Source: CAZNMF01 sp035547155 (GTDB lineage: Bacteria; Acidobacteriota; Vicinamibacteria; Vicinamibacterales; SCN-69-37). From it: 18,687 nucleotides of DNA. A program made the translations under genes and the position numbers. Every line of letters starts with the position of its first letter. Position 1 is the stretch's first letter. Shown piece after piece: positions 6,542-14,963 of this stretch. Where the stretch lies: positions 1 through 18,687 of the forward strand of contig DASZVJ010000204.1 of NCBI GenBank assembly GCA_035547155.1, given 5' to 3'. Below the pieces are notes generated by a model, which was not told the DNA's origin, did no database searches, and saw nothing but the letters and a program-made list of their open reading frames with translations.

Positions 6542-7992
6542 TGACGCAGAGAGTAGGATCCCGCATCGCCGCCGCCCTGTTGCTGGCCGCCGGCGTGACG
6601 ACGACGGCCGCGGCGCAGACGCCACTCACGCTGGCCGATGCGTTGCGGCTCGCGACTGAGCACAGCGAAGCGGTCGCGATCGCCCGTACCGCCGAGACGC
6701 GCGCCGACGCCGATAGCCGGCGCGCGACGAGCCAGAAGCTGCCGCAGGTGAATGCGAGCGCCTCCTACAGCCGGACGCTCGCATCGGAGTTCAGCCGCGC
6801 GCTCGATGACACCGGTCCTGTTTGCGCGCCGTTCGCGCCCGATCCCTCGAAGCCGCTCGAGGATCGCGTCGCCGAGATCGAGCGCGCCGCCGGATGCGGC
6901 TCGCTCGGCCCGTCGTTCAGCTTCGCCGATCTGCCCTTCGGCCAACGGAACATCTACCAATTCGGGTTCACGTTCGCGCAAGCGCTCTACGCGGGCGGAC
7001 GGATCACCGCGCAGCAGCGCCAGGCCGAGACCGAGCGCCGGACCGCCGCGCTCGCGACGTCGACCGCCGAAGCACAGGTCAAGCTCGACGTCACGCGCGC
7101 GTTCTACGACGCCGCGCTCGCCGATCGTCTCGTGACCATCGCCGAGTCGACGTACGACCAGGCCGCGGCGGCCTACGAGCAGGTGCGTCTTGCGTTCGAC
7201 GCGGGCCGCCAGCCCGAGTTCGAGCTGCTGCGTGCGCAGGTCGCGCGCGACAACCAGCGCCCGACCGTGATTCGACGCCGCGCCGATCGCGACATCGCGT
7301 ACCTGCATCTGCGCCAGTTGCTCGAGCTTCCAGCCAATGCCCCGCTCACGCTCGACGTGGATCTGGAAACGCCGGCGCTGCCGCCGCCGGCCCCCTACGC
7401 CGACGCGCTCGCACGGACGCCGTCGATCGACGATCACCTGACCGTGCAGCAGGCCACGTTTGGCGTGGCCGCACGCGAAGCGGCCGTGACGATCGCGCAT
7501 GCCGAGCGTCTGCCGTCGGTCAGCGTGACCTCGACCTACGGTCGCGTCGGCTACCCGAGCGACGGCGTGTTCCCAGGCGTCGGCGACTTCCGCACCAACT
7601 GGTCGCTCGCCGCGACGGCACAGCTCGCGGTGTTCACGGGCGGCCGCTTGCGCGCCGACGAAGCCTCCGCTCGCGCCGATCTCGTGCAGGCCAACGCGCA
7701 GCTGAAACAGACGCGCGAGCTTGCCGAGCTCGACGAGGCAACCGCGCGTCAGGATCTGCTCGCCGCCGAAGCGGTGTGGGAAGCCAGCGCCGGCACGGTG
7801 CAGCAGGCCGAGCGCGCGTATCAGATCGCGGAGCTCAGGAACCGCGAGGGGCTCTCGACGCAGCTCGAGTTGTCCGACTCGCGCCTGTCACTCGAGGTCG
7901 CCCGCGCGACACGCGCCCAGGCCGCGCGCGATCTGCAGGTCGCCCGTGCGCGTCTCGCGTTGACACCCGCACTGCCAGCGGGCACGCGATGA
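6538..7992 (+). CDS. TolC-family outer membrane efflux channel
   Basis: A 484-residue protein that overlaps the regulator's stop by 4 bases. Two ATGs are in tandem at 6538 and 6541. Residues 1-27 form a signal peptide (basic start, hydrophobic AAALLLAAGV, cleavage probably near AAAQ). The mature protein begins TPLTLADALRLATEHSEAVA, the typical opening of TolC repeats, and is dominated by long alanine- and glutamine-rich helices with two internal repeats. The outer-membrane strand segments can be seen around VNASASYSRTL (71-81), YQFGFTFAQALYAGGRI (140-156) and NWSLAATAQLAVFTGGRL. A loop at about 86-137 is longer than in many family members and holds Cys96 and Cys120, which could form a disulphide at the extracellular side. 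It is the exit duct of the tripartite pump encoded with the next two genes. Confidence 0.93.
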   Translation: MMTQRVGSRIAAALLLAAGVTTTAAAQTPLTLADALRLATEHSEAVAIARTAETRADADSRRATSQKLPQVNASASYSRTLASEFSRALDDTGPVCAPFAPDPSKPLEDRVAEIERAAGCGSLGPSFSFADLPFGQRNIYQFGFTFAQALYAGGRITAQQRQAETERRTAALATSTAEAQVKLDVTRAFYDAALADRLVTIAESTYDQAAAAYEQVRLAFDAGRQPEFELLRAQVARDNQRPTVIRRRADRDIAYLHLRQLLELPANAPLTLDVDLETPALPPPAPYADALARTPSIDDHLTVQQATFGVAAREAAVTIAHAERLPSVSVTSTYGRVGYPSDGVFPGVGDFRTNWSLAATAQLAVFTGGRLRADEASARADLVQANAQLKQTRELAELDEATARQDLLAAEAVWEASAGTVQQAERAYQIAELRNREGLSTQLELSDSRLSLEVARATRAQAARDLQVARARLALTPALPAGTR

Positions 7993-8005
7993 TCGATTTC
8001 TTTTC

Positions 8006-8010
8006 AGGAG
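8006..8010 (+). promoter_or_regulatory. Ribosome binding site deciding the fusion-protein start
   Basis: AGGAG ends 5 bases before ATG 8016. A second in-frame ATG at 7989 overlaps the tolC stop but has no comparable site and would add 9 residues before a basic signal-peptide start; 8016 is preferred. Confidence 0.6.
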
Positions 8011-8015
8011 CAGCC

Positions 8016-9125
8016 ATGCGTCAGCGGATTGGACTCGGAATTCTCGGTGCCCTCGTCATCGCTGGCGCCGGTCTCGTGACGACGTCGTGCGGCAGCGAAG
8101 CGGCGTCGACGGCCACGGACGCGCCGAAGACGACCGTCATCACCCTCTCGCCCGACAACGTGGCAACAGCGGCCACGGGCCGGCTGTCGACGGGCCCGGT
8201 CGTCTCGGGCCAGCTGACGCCAGCACGCGAGGCCTCGGTGCGCGCCGAAGTCGGCGGCTCGATCGTCTCGCTGCCCGTCGATCGCGGTAACGCCGTCAAG
8301 GCCGGCGCGGAGATCGCGCGGATCTCGTCCCGCGATCTCGACGCCGCGCGCGCCTCGGCGCGCGTCGCCGTGCAGTCGGCCGAAACGGCGCTGCAGATCG
8401 CGCAGAGCGAGGCGCAGCGGACGGAGACGCTCGTGAAGGGCGGCGCGCTCGCGACGCGCGATCTCGAACAGGCCACCAACGCCGTGTCGACGGCGCAGGC
8501 GCAGAAGGCCGCGGCCGACGCGCGCCTGCGCTCCGTCGAACAGCAGCTCGACGACACGATCGTCCGCGCGCCATTCGCCGGCGTCGTCAGCGCACGGCCC
8601 GCCAGCATCGGCGACGTCGTGTCGCCCGGCACGCAGCTCCTGACGATCATCGATCCCTCGAGCCTGCGCCTCGAAGCGCAGGTGCCGTCGGATCAGCTCG
8701 CCGACGTCCGGCCCGGCGCGAAGGTGCACTTCACGATCCGCGGCGTCGCCGGCGAGTTCACGGGCACGGTCGATCGCCTGGATCCGTCGGCCGATCCCGT
8801 GACGCGGCAAGTGTCGATCTTCGTGTCGCTGCCGAACACCACGGGCAAGCTCATCGCAGGACTTTTTGCCGAAGGACGCGTCGAGAGCGCGACGCGCAAT
8901 GGCCTCGTGATCCCGCTGTCGGCCGTGGACGAGACGGGACCGACGCCGGTCGTCACGCGCGTGCGCGACGGCAAGGCGGAGCGCGTGCCCATCGCGCTCG
9001 GCATCCGTCAGGCTGACACCGAGCAGGTGGAGGTGACGTCGGGCGTCGCTGCCGGCGACGTGCTCATCATCGGCTCGGCCAAGAACGTCACGTCGGGCAC
9101 GGCGATCACGATCGTCAAGCAGTAG
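8016..9125 (+). CDS. RND efflux membrane-fusion protein (periplasmic adaptor lipoprotein)
   Basis: A 369-residue AcrA/HlyD-family adaptor. The N-terminus MRQRIGLGILGALVIAGAGL and Cys25 (VTTSC) look like a lipoprotein signal, which would anchor it to a membrane; the lipobox is not ideal. Domains follow the usual order. The first half of the lipoyl domain is at 78-103 (GGSIVSLPVDRGNAVKAGAE). An alpha-helical hairpin spans about 105-180, short as in RND adaptors. The second lipoyl half is IVRAPFAGVVSARPASIGDV (182-201). A beta-barrel follows from about 215 to 290, and a membrane-proximal domain to the end. It links the inner-membrane pump to the TolC channel. It lies 23 bases after the tolC stop and 12 bases before the pump gene. 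Confidence 0.93.
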   Translation: MRQRIGLGILGALVIAGAGLVTTSCGSEAASTATDAPKTTVITLSPDNVATAATGRLSTGPVVSGQLTPAREASVRAEVGGSIVSLPVDRGNAVKAGAEIARISSRDLDAARASARVAVQSAETALQIAQSEAQRTETLVKGGALATRDLEQATNAVSTAQAQKAAADARLRSVEQQLDDTIVRAPFAGVVSARPASIGDVVSPGTQLLTIIDPSSLRLEAQVPSDQLADVRPGAKVHFTIRGVAGEFTGTVDRLDPSADPVTRQVSIFVSLPNTTGKLIAGLFAEGRVESATRNGLVIPLSAVDETGPTPVVTRVRDGKAERVPIALGIRQADTEQVEVTSGVAAGDVLIIGSAKNVTSGTAITIVKQ

Positions 9126-9137
9126 GAGCGCCACGTC

Positions 9138-12100
9138 ATGTTCATCTCCGATTTCGCGATCCGCCGGCCGGTCATCACCGTCGTGTCGATGCTGGCGTTG
9201 GTGATCTTCGGATTGGTGTCGTTCGTGCTGCTCCAGACGGACGAGTTCCCTGACGTCGCCGTGCCGATCGTCGTCACGGCCGTGCCGTATCCCGGCGCGT
9301 CGCCGGACAACGTCGAGCGCGAGATCATCGATCCGATCGAAGAAGCGATCTCCGGCATCAGCGGCGTCAAGCGCGTCACCTCGAACGCGCTCGACAGCTT
9401 CGGCACGATCGTCGTCGAGTTCGACTTCGACAAGGACCTGCGCGAGGCGACGCAGGAGATTCGCGACAAGATCAACGAGATCCGCAACGATCTGCCGGTC
9501 GAGATGAAGGAGCCGGTGCTCACGCGCGTGAACCCGACGGACTTCCCCATCGTCTCGGTCGCGCTCGCATCGGACACGATGTCGGTGGCCGATCTCACCG
9601 TCCTCGCCGATCCCGGCATCACGCGACGCCTGCGTGCGATCTCGGGCGTCGGCGAAGTGAACATCGCTGGTGCGCACACGCGCGAGATGACGGTGAACGT
9701 CCGCCCCGATGCGATGACCGCGGCGCACATCAGCATGGGCGAGATCGTCGGCGCGCTCTCGGCGCAGAACCTCGCGGCGCCGGTCGGCCAGCTGCTCGGC
9801 GTGCAGGACGAGCGCACGATCCGCCTCGGCGGCCGCGTGCGCGACGCCGACGAGTTCCGCTCGCTCGTCGTGGCGACGCGCAACGGACGCGTGATCCATC
9901 TCGGCGACGTGGCTGACATCCACGCTGGCGTCGAAGAGCCGCGCACGGCGGCGGCGTTCAACGGCAAGGACGGAGTCGGCCTCGACATCAAGAAATCGAA
10001 GGGCTACAGCACGACGGCGGTCGCGACCGCGGTGCTGCACGAGCTGGATGCCATTCAGGCGACACTGCCCCCCGGCGTCAAGCTGAACGTCGTCCGTGAC
10101 GCCGGACGCCGCGTCACGAACTCCGTGTCCAGCGTGCAGGCCGCGCTCGTCGAAGGCGCGGTCCTCACCGTCCTCACGGTGTTCCTGTTCCTCAACTCGT
10201 GGCGCTCGACGGTCATCACCGGCCTCGCGCTGCCCGTGTCGGTCATCGCGTCGTTCATGGTCGTGCTCGCCTTCGGCTTCACGCTCAATACGATGTCGCT
10301 GCTCGGCTTGTCGCTCGCGATCGGCATCCTGATAGACGATGCGATCGTCGTGCGCGAGAACATCGTGCGGCACGTCGAGATGGGCAAGGACCACTACACG
10401 GCCGCGCACGACGGCACGAGCGAGATTGGCCTCGCCGTCGCGGCGACGACGTTCTCGATCGTCGTCGTCTTCGTACCGATTGGCTTTCTCGGCGGCATCG
10501 CACAGCAGTGGATGGCGCCGTTCGCGCTGACGATCGCGTGCTCCGTGCTGGTGTCCCTGTTCGTCTCGTTCTCGCTCGACCCGATGCTGTCGGCGTACTG
10601 GCCGGATCCGCACCTGCCGATGTCGCAGCGGTCGTGGATCGCGCGCGGGCTTGGGCGCTTCAACGACTGGTTCAACCATCAGGCGGATCGCTACAAGGCC
10701 GTCATCAGCTGGGCGCTTGGTCACCGCATCGCGATGACGGGCCTGGCGCTGGGCACGTTCGTCGTCGCGCTCGCGATGCCGGCGCTCGGCTATCTGGGCG
10801 GCGAGTTCTTCCCGGTGTCCGACAACTCCGAGTTCTCCGTCGCGGTCGAAACGCCGCCGGGATCGAACCTCGACTACACGAAGGCGAAGCTCGAGCAAGT
10901 CGCGGCCGTCGCGCGCTCGATTCCGGGCGTCGATCACACCTACGCGACGGTCGGCGGCACGACGGGCGCGGTCGACGAAGGCAATATCTACGTGGGCCTC
11001 GCGCCGAAGGCCGAGCGCGCACAGAACCAGGAAGTCATCGCGCAGACGCTGCGGCGCCGGTTCTCGGAGATCGGCGGGGCGACCGCGTCGATCCAGACGA
11101 GCGGCTTCGACAACCAGAAGCAGATCCAGGTGCAGTTGAGCGGACCGGACATCGCCACGCTCGGGCGCCTCGCCGATCAGGCACTGACGCTCGTGCGCCA
11201 GGTGCCCGGCGCGGTCGACATCGGCCTGTCGACGCGCGGACAGAAGCCGGAGCTCGACGTACAGATCGATCGTGCGCTCGCGGGCTCGCTCGGCGTGCGC
11301 ATCGGCGACGTGGCGCAGACGCTGCGCCCGGCGTTCGCGGGCATCGACGCGGGCGACTGGGTCGATCCCACGGGCAAGACGCGCGACGTCACGGTCCGCC
11401 TCGCACCGTCCGATCGCACGCGCGCCGCGGATCTCGCGAGCCTGCCGCTGCTCGTCAATGGACCGAACGGTCCCGCGACGCTGCCGCTCGGCCAGATCGC
11501 GCAGATCCGGCCGTCGCTCGGCCCGTCGCGCATCGATCACCTCGATCGCGAGCGCGTCATCACCGTGCAGGCGAACACCGAGGGCCGGTCACTCTCGTCG
11601 GTCGTCGGCGACATCGAGACGAAGCTGAAGACGATCGATCTGCCCGCGGGCTACTCGATCACACAGGGTGGCCAGACGCGGGACCAGATCGAAGTCTTCA
11701 CGCGCATCACGATCGCGCTCGGTGTCGCGGTGCTGCTCATGTACCTCGTGCTCGTCGTGCAGTTCGGCTCGTTCCTCGATCCGCTCGCGATCATGCTGTC
11801 GCTGCCGCTCTCGCTCATCGGCGTCGTCGGCGCGCTGATGCTGACGGGCGACACGCTCAACATCATGAGCATGATCGGCGTGATCCTGCTGATGGGCATC
11901 GTCGCCAAGAACGCGATCCTGCTGATCGACTTCGCGAAATGGTCGGAGGAGAAAGGCATGCCGCGGCACGACGCGATCATCGAAGCGGGACGCGCGCGTC
12001 TGCGGCCGATCCTGATGACGACGTTCGCGTTGATCGCAGGGATGATCCCGGTCGCGCTCGGTGAGGGCGAGGGCGCGGACTTCCGTGCGCCGCTCGGCCG

Positions 12101-12266
12101 CGCGATCATCGGCGGCGTCATCACGTCGACGCTGCTGACGCTGCTCGTGATCCCGACGTTCTACGACATCCTGTCCGGCATGCGGGATCGCGTGCGCGGA
12201 TGGTTCGGCCGGGACACGAAAAAGAAGGCCGCCGCGCACCCGACGCCGGTGCGGCTGGCGAGCTAG
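9138..12266 (+). CDS. RND multidrug efflux pump, HAE1/AcrB-like permease
   Basis: A 1042-residue inner-membrane proton antiporter with the usual twelve-helix, two-lobe layout. AGGAG (9124-9128) lies 9 bases before the ATG. The opening MFISDFAIRRPVITVVSMLA is characteristic, as are PGASPDNVEREIIDPIEEAI and FPIVSVALAS in the porter domain. The proton relay is visible: Asp400 and Asp401 in IGILIDDAIVVREN (helix 4) and Lys924 in GIVAKNAILLIDFAKW (helix 10), matching AcrB D407, D408 and K940. The residue after IVV is Arg instead of the Val of E. coli-like VVVEN motifs; this variant occurs in other RND branches. The second porter half has QTSGFDNQKQIQVQLSGPDI. With TolC and adaptor genes just upstream it completes a drug-efflux pump; drug rather than metal export is favoured because the helix 4 motif is DD, not the metal-type sequence. 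Confidence 0.95.
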   Translation: MFISDFAIRRPVITVVSMLALVIFGLVSFVLLQTDEFPDVAVPIVVTAVPYPGASPDNVEREIIDPIEEAISGISGVKRVTSNALDSFGTIVVEFDFDKDLREATQEIRDKINEIRNDLPVEMKEPVLTRVNPTDFPIVSVALASDTMSVADLTVLADPGITRRLRAISGVGEVNIAGAHTREMTVNVRPDAMTAAHISMGEIVGALSAQNLAAPVGQLLGVQDERTIRLGGRVRDADEFRSLVVATRNGRVIHLGDVADIHAGVEEPRTAAAFNGKDGVGLDIKKSKGYSTTAVATAVLHELDAIQATLPPGVKLNVVRDAGRRVTNSVSSVQAALVEGAVLTVLTVFLFLNSWRSTVITGLALPVSVIASFMVVLAFGFTLNTMSLLGLSLAIGILIDDAIVVRENIVRHVEMGKDHYTAAHDGTSEIGLAVAATTFSIVVVFVPIGFLGGIAQQWMAPFALTIACSVLVSLFVSFSLDPMLSAYWPDPHLPMSQRSWIARGLGRFNDWFNHQADRYKAVISWALGHRIAMTGLALGTFVVALAMPALGYLGGEFFPVSDNSEFSVAVETPPGSNLDYTKAKLEQVAAVARSIPGVDHTYATVGGTTGAVDEGNIYVGLAPKAERAQNQEVIAQTLRRRFSEIGGATASIQTSGFDNQKQIQVQLSGPDIATLGRLADQALTLVRQVPGAVDIGLSTRGQKPELDVQIDRALAGSLGVRIGDVAQTLRPAFAGIDAGDWVDPTGKTRDVTVRLAPSDRTRAADLASLPLLVNGPNGPATLPLGQIAQIRPSLGPSRIDHLDRERVITVQANTEGRSLSSVVGDIETKLKTIDLPAGYSITQGGQTRDQIEVFTRITIALGVAVLLMYLVLVVQFGSFLDPLAIMLSLPLSLIGVVGALMLTGDTLNIMSMIGVILLMGIVAKNAILLIDFAKWSEEKGMPRHDAIIEAGRARLRPILMTTFALIAGMIPVALGEGEGADFRAPLGRAIIGGVITSTLLTLLVIPTFYDILSGMRDRVRGWFGRDTKKKAAAHPTPVRLAS

Positions 12267-12267
12267 A

Positions 12268-12315
12268 CGGGCGACCGTCCGCGGTCCCGCAGACTGCGGG
12301 CGGTTCCGTCGCCCG
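12268..12315 (+). terminator. Nested hairpins after the efflux operon
   Basis: The outer arms CGGGCGAC (12268-12275) and GTCGCCCG (12308-12315) are exact complements. Inside, CCCGCA (12286-12291) and TGCGGG (12295-12300) form a perfect 6-bp stem on a 3-base loop. The structure begins two bases after the pump's stop codon. No T-tract follows, so it may stabilise or end the transcript in a factor-dependent way. Confidence 0.45.
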
Positions 12316-12339
12316 AAGCCCGCAGCCTGAAACCCGCGT
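12312..12339. repeat. Four degenerate heptamers (array D)
   Basis: CCCGAAG, CCCGCAG, CCTGAAA and CCCGCGT run head to tail in the convergent gap between the pump gene and the phosphatase gene. The complement of CCCGCAG, CTGCGGG, occurs at 12294-12300, so this region also has an inverted arrangement. Confidence 0.5.
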
Positions 12340-12346
12340 ACATAGT

Positions 12347-12365
12347 GGCCGCCCTTGTGGCGGCC
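12347..12365 (-). terminator. Hairpin after the phosphatase gene
   Basis: GGCCGCC (12347-12353) and GGCGGCC (12359-12365) pair perfectly around a 5-base loop, 15 bases past the phosphatase stop in its direction of transcription. There is no run of T afterwards, so this is a plausible but not classical intrinsic terminator. Confidence 0.45.
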
Positions 12366-12380
12366 CTGGAAAGTGTCGCG

Positions 12381-14954
12381 TCAGCCGACCTTCACCGCCA
12401 TCATCGTGGCGTCGTCGGGCAGCTCGCGGCCCGCGCGGAAGCGCGTGATCTCGGCCTCGACGCTGGCGAGGACCTGATCGGCGCTGGATCCGGCCGCGGA
12501 CACGAGCGCCGCCTCGAGCCGTTCGGATCCGAACAGCTCGCTCGCGGGATCTTCGGCTTCGACGCAGCCGTCCGTGTAAAAGAACAGCAAGTCGCCGGCG
12601 GCGAGCTGCAGCCGCTGCTCGCTGTAACCGTGCCCGGACAGCAGCCCGATCGGCAGCCCGGTCGACTGCATCCGCTCGAGACCGCCGCCCTGCCGCAGCA
12701 CGTACTGCGGATTGTGTCCCGCGTTCACGCACCGCAGCAGGCGCGTGATCGGATCGAGGATGCCGACGAACAGCGTCGCGTACACGGGACCTGGCGTGCT
12801 CGCGTCGACGTCGCGATCGAGCTCGCGCGCGAGCGCCGCGAGATCCTGGCCGAGCGCGAGCCGCGTCCGCAGCGACGCCTGGATGTTCGCCATCAGCAGC
12901 GCGGCGCCGACGCCTTTGCCCGACACGTCGCCGACGAGCAGCGCGACAGTGCCGTCTGCGAGCGGAAAGTAGTTGAAGAAGTCGCCGCCGACTTCGCGCG
13001 CCGGCACCGACACGCCTTTGATTTCCGTCAGGCCCAACCGCAGCGGCGCCTGCGGCAGCATGTCGTGCTGAATCTGCCGGCCGAGCTCGAGCTCGCGCCG
13101 CAGACGTTCCTGCTCGACGGCGGCGCGCTGGTGCGCTTCGACGTCGGCGGCCATCTGATTGAACGTCGCGGCGAGGCGTCCGACTTCGTCGTGCGATCGC
13201 ACGTCGACGCGCGCGTGATAGTCGCCTTGCGCGATCCGCCGGGCTGCGTCGCTGAGGCTCGACAGATTGCGGGTCAATCGCGACGACAACGGCACGATGC
13301 CGATCAGCGCGAGGCCGATGAACGCGAGACCGAAGCCCACGTTGCGCGCCGTCGTGCGCTGCAGATCCGCGAGCGCGCCGCCGATCGGGCGCGCGATCCC
13401 GAACTTCAATCCCGATCCTGTCGGATCGGCGGCCGTGACGACGACCCATTCCGGCAACACGGTGGTGCCCGGCGCCGAATCGGGGCCGGTCGCGGCGGTG
13501 TGCAGCGACTCGATCGTCTGCTTGTCCGCGTCGGTCGGCGTGTAGAGATGGCCGTCCTTCGCGACGGCGAACGGCACTTCGCCGCGATCGCGATGCGTCG
13601 CCGTGAAGACGGTCGAGAGCAGGTTCGGCAGGTTGATCTCGGCGTTGGCCTGACCGACGACCTCGCCGTTCTGCTCGACGCGCACGTCGAGGCGGCTGCC
13701 GGAAATCGCGGTGCGCCGTTGCGTCCGTGCGGTCACGACCGCTGCGGGATTCGTTGCCGTAGACGCGGCCGGAGCTCGAGCCGGCGCAGACGTCGTCGGA
13801 GCTGGCGCCGCCGGCGTCGACGATGATGGCGCGCCGACCGCAGGCGCCGTCGCGCGAGCGCCGCCCGGAGCCGTCATCTCCGCGACCTTCGCGTCTGCCT
13901 GGGCCTTCTCGACATCCGCGCGCGTCTTCGCGTCCGCTGCCTGCGCTTTCGCATCCGCAGCACGCTGAGCGACCTGCGCCTGCAGCATCTCGATGCCCTG
14001 CCGGATGCCGAGCATGCGCTGATTCACTTCCCCGAACACCCGCTGGCGATCCTCGGTCGAGAGCTGATCGAGGCGGCCGTCTGGCACGAACTGCCGCACG
14101 ACTTCGTCGCGGATCGGTCCCATGTCGATGCGGATGCGATTCGGATCGAGCGTCGTGTCGTCGGGCGGAGGCGGCATGCCTGGGGCACCGATGCGCGGTG
14201 TCCCTGGAGGAAATGGCGAGGCCGGCGTCGGCGTCGTGCCCGCACCCTCCAGCGCCGGGCCGCCGCTGCGTGACGCGTCGCCACCAAACGGTGGACGGCC
14301 ATCGCCGCGAAAGAATCCGCCGGACGCGCCATTCGGCCGTGGGCCGGACGAGGGGGGCTGTGCGTTGTCGGAAGGCGGCGTCGGCGCCTGCGGCGATCCG
14401 TCGGGCGCCTGCGGCGACGAAGGCGCCGAAGGCGGCGTGAATCCCTGCCCGCCGGGACCTCCCGGGCCGCTAGGACCACCGCGGCCGCCGCCGAACCCTT
14501 CGCCCCGGCGGCCACCTCGTCCGCGCAGACCGCGAAATTCGACGTTGTTCAACAGCAGCGCGAGGTCGCCGAACGAGGCGGCGACCTGATCGCCGGACGT
14601 GCCGGAGATCGTCGTCACGGCGCTTGCGACGTCCTGCGTCGCAGCGGGAGCGGCCGCCGCGGGCGCTGCTGCGACCGGGGCCGCCGCTTTCACCGGCGTT
14701 GGGTTGACCGCCGTTATTGCGGGCTCCGCCTGCGACGCGCTCGTCGCGTCCATCAGCCGCTCGACGCGCTGACCGAGCTGCGCCGTGACGATCTCCATGC
14801 GCTGCGTCAGCTCGCCCGCCAGCAGCGTGGCCTCGTGCCCGGCGGCGTCGCGCGTCGCGTTGGCGTTGCCCGTGTACGTGTAAAGGGTGACCGCTGCCAG
14901 CGGGACGACCGACAGCAGGAAGAACGCGACAATCAGGCGAAGGCGAAGATTCAT
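12381..14954 (-). CDS. Membrane HAMP-PP2C (RsbU/SpoIIE-type) serine phosphatase with low-complexity periplasmic region
   Basis: An 857-residue signalling protein. Helix 1 (about 6-28) and helix 2 (about 538-557) bracket a periplasmic part of about 510 residues. A HAMP linker follows (about 556-608, with GDYHARVDVRSHDEVGRLAA), then a short coiled coil and a PP2C/SpoIIE phosphatase domain (about 640-857). Metal-binding motifs are intact: EVGGDFFNY (654-662), GDVSGKG (675-681), FFYTDG (791-796) and PDDATMM (846-852). Such enzymes usually dephosphorylate anti-sigma-factor antagonists in response to a sensed signal. The sensor region is odd. Ala/Pro-rich (79-107), Gly/Arg then Pro/Gly-rich (141-268), heptad-like KAQAADAK (325-360) and Ala/Pro/Ser (361-405) stretches surround what may be a split Cache-like domain (late part about 418-530). 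The start lies 9 bases after the exonuclease stop; no anti-sigma partner is in the window. Confidence 0.92.
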   Translation of the reverse strand: MNLRLRLIVAFFLLSVVPLAAVTLYTYTGNANATRDAAGHEATLLAGELTQRMEIVTAQLGQRVERLMDATSASQAEPAITAVNPTPVKAAAPVAAAPAAAAPAATQDVASAVTTISGTSGDQVAASFGDLALLLNNVEFRGLRGRGGRRGEGFGGGRGGPSGPGGPGGQGFTPPSAPSSPQAPDGSPQAPTPPSDNAQPPSSGPRPNGASGGFFRGDGRPPFGGDASRSGGPALEGAGTTPTPASPFPPGTPRIGAPGMPPPPDDTTLDPNRIRIDMGPIRDEVVRQFVPDGRLDQLSTEDRQRVFGEVNQRMLGIRQGIEMLQAQVAQRAADAKAQAADAKTRADVEKAQADAKVAEMTAPGGARATAPAVGAPSSSTPAAPAPTTSAPARAPAASTATNPAAVVTARTQRRTAISGSRLDVRVEQNGEVVGQANAEINLPNLLSTVFTATHRDRGEVPFAVAKDGHLYTPTDADKQTIESLHTAATGPDSAPGTTVLPEWVVVTAADPTGSGLKFGIARPIGGALADLQRTTARNVGFGLAFIGLALIGIVPLSSRLTRNLSSLSDAARRIAQGDYHARVDVRSHDEVGRLAATFNQMAADVEAHQRAAVEQERLRRELELGRQIQHDMLPQAPLRLGLTEIKGVSVPAREVGGDFFNYFPLADGTVALLVGDVSGKGVGAALLMANIQASLRTRLALGQDLAALARELDRDVDASTPGPVYATLFVGILDPITRLLRCVNAGHNPQYVLRQGGGLERMQSTGLPIGLLSGHGYSEQRLQLAAGDLLFFYTDGCVEAEDPASELFGSERLEAALVSAAGSSADQVLASVEAEITRFRAGRELPDDATMMAVKVG

Positions 14955-14963
14955 CGGTGCCGA

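Noticed and set aside
7989..8015. ATG 7989 as start of the membrane-fusion protein
   Set aside because: ATG 8016 has an AGGAG site at ideal distance and begins a proper lipoprotein signal; 7989 remains possible only through coupling with the tolC stop.
8004..11540. 1178-codon open frame on the minus strand opposite the adaptor and pump genes
   Set aside because: Its translation is a monotonous Arg/Asp/His/Ala-rich sequence without domain pattern, as arises opposite GC-rich genes; the plus strand holds clear RND genes.
12345..13826. 493-codon plus-strand frame opposite the phosphatase domain
   Set aside because: No domain signature and typical shadow composition; the PP2C motifs are on the other strand.
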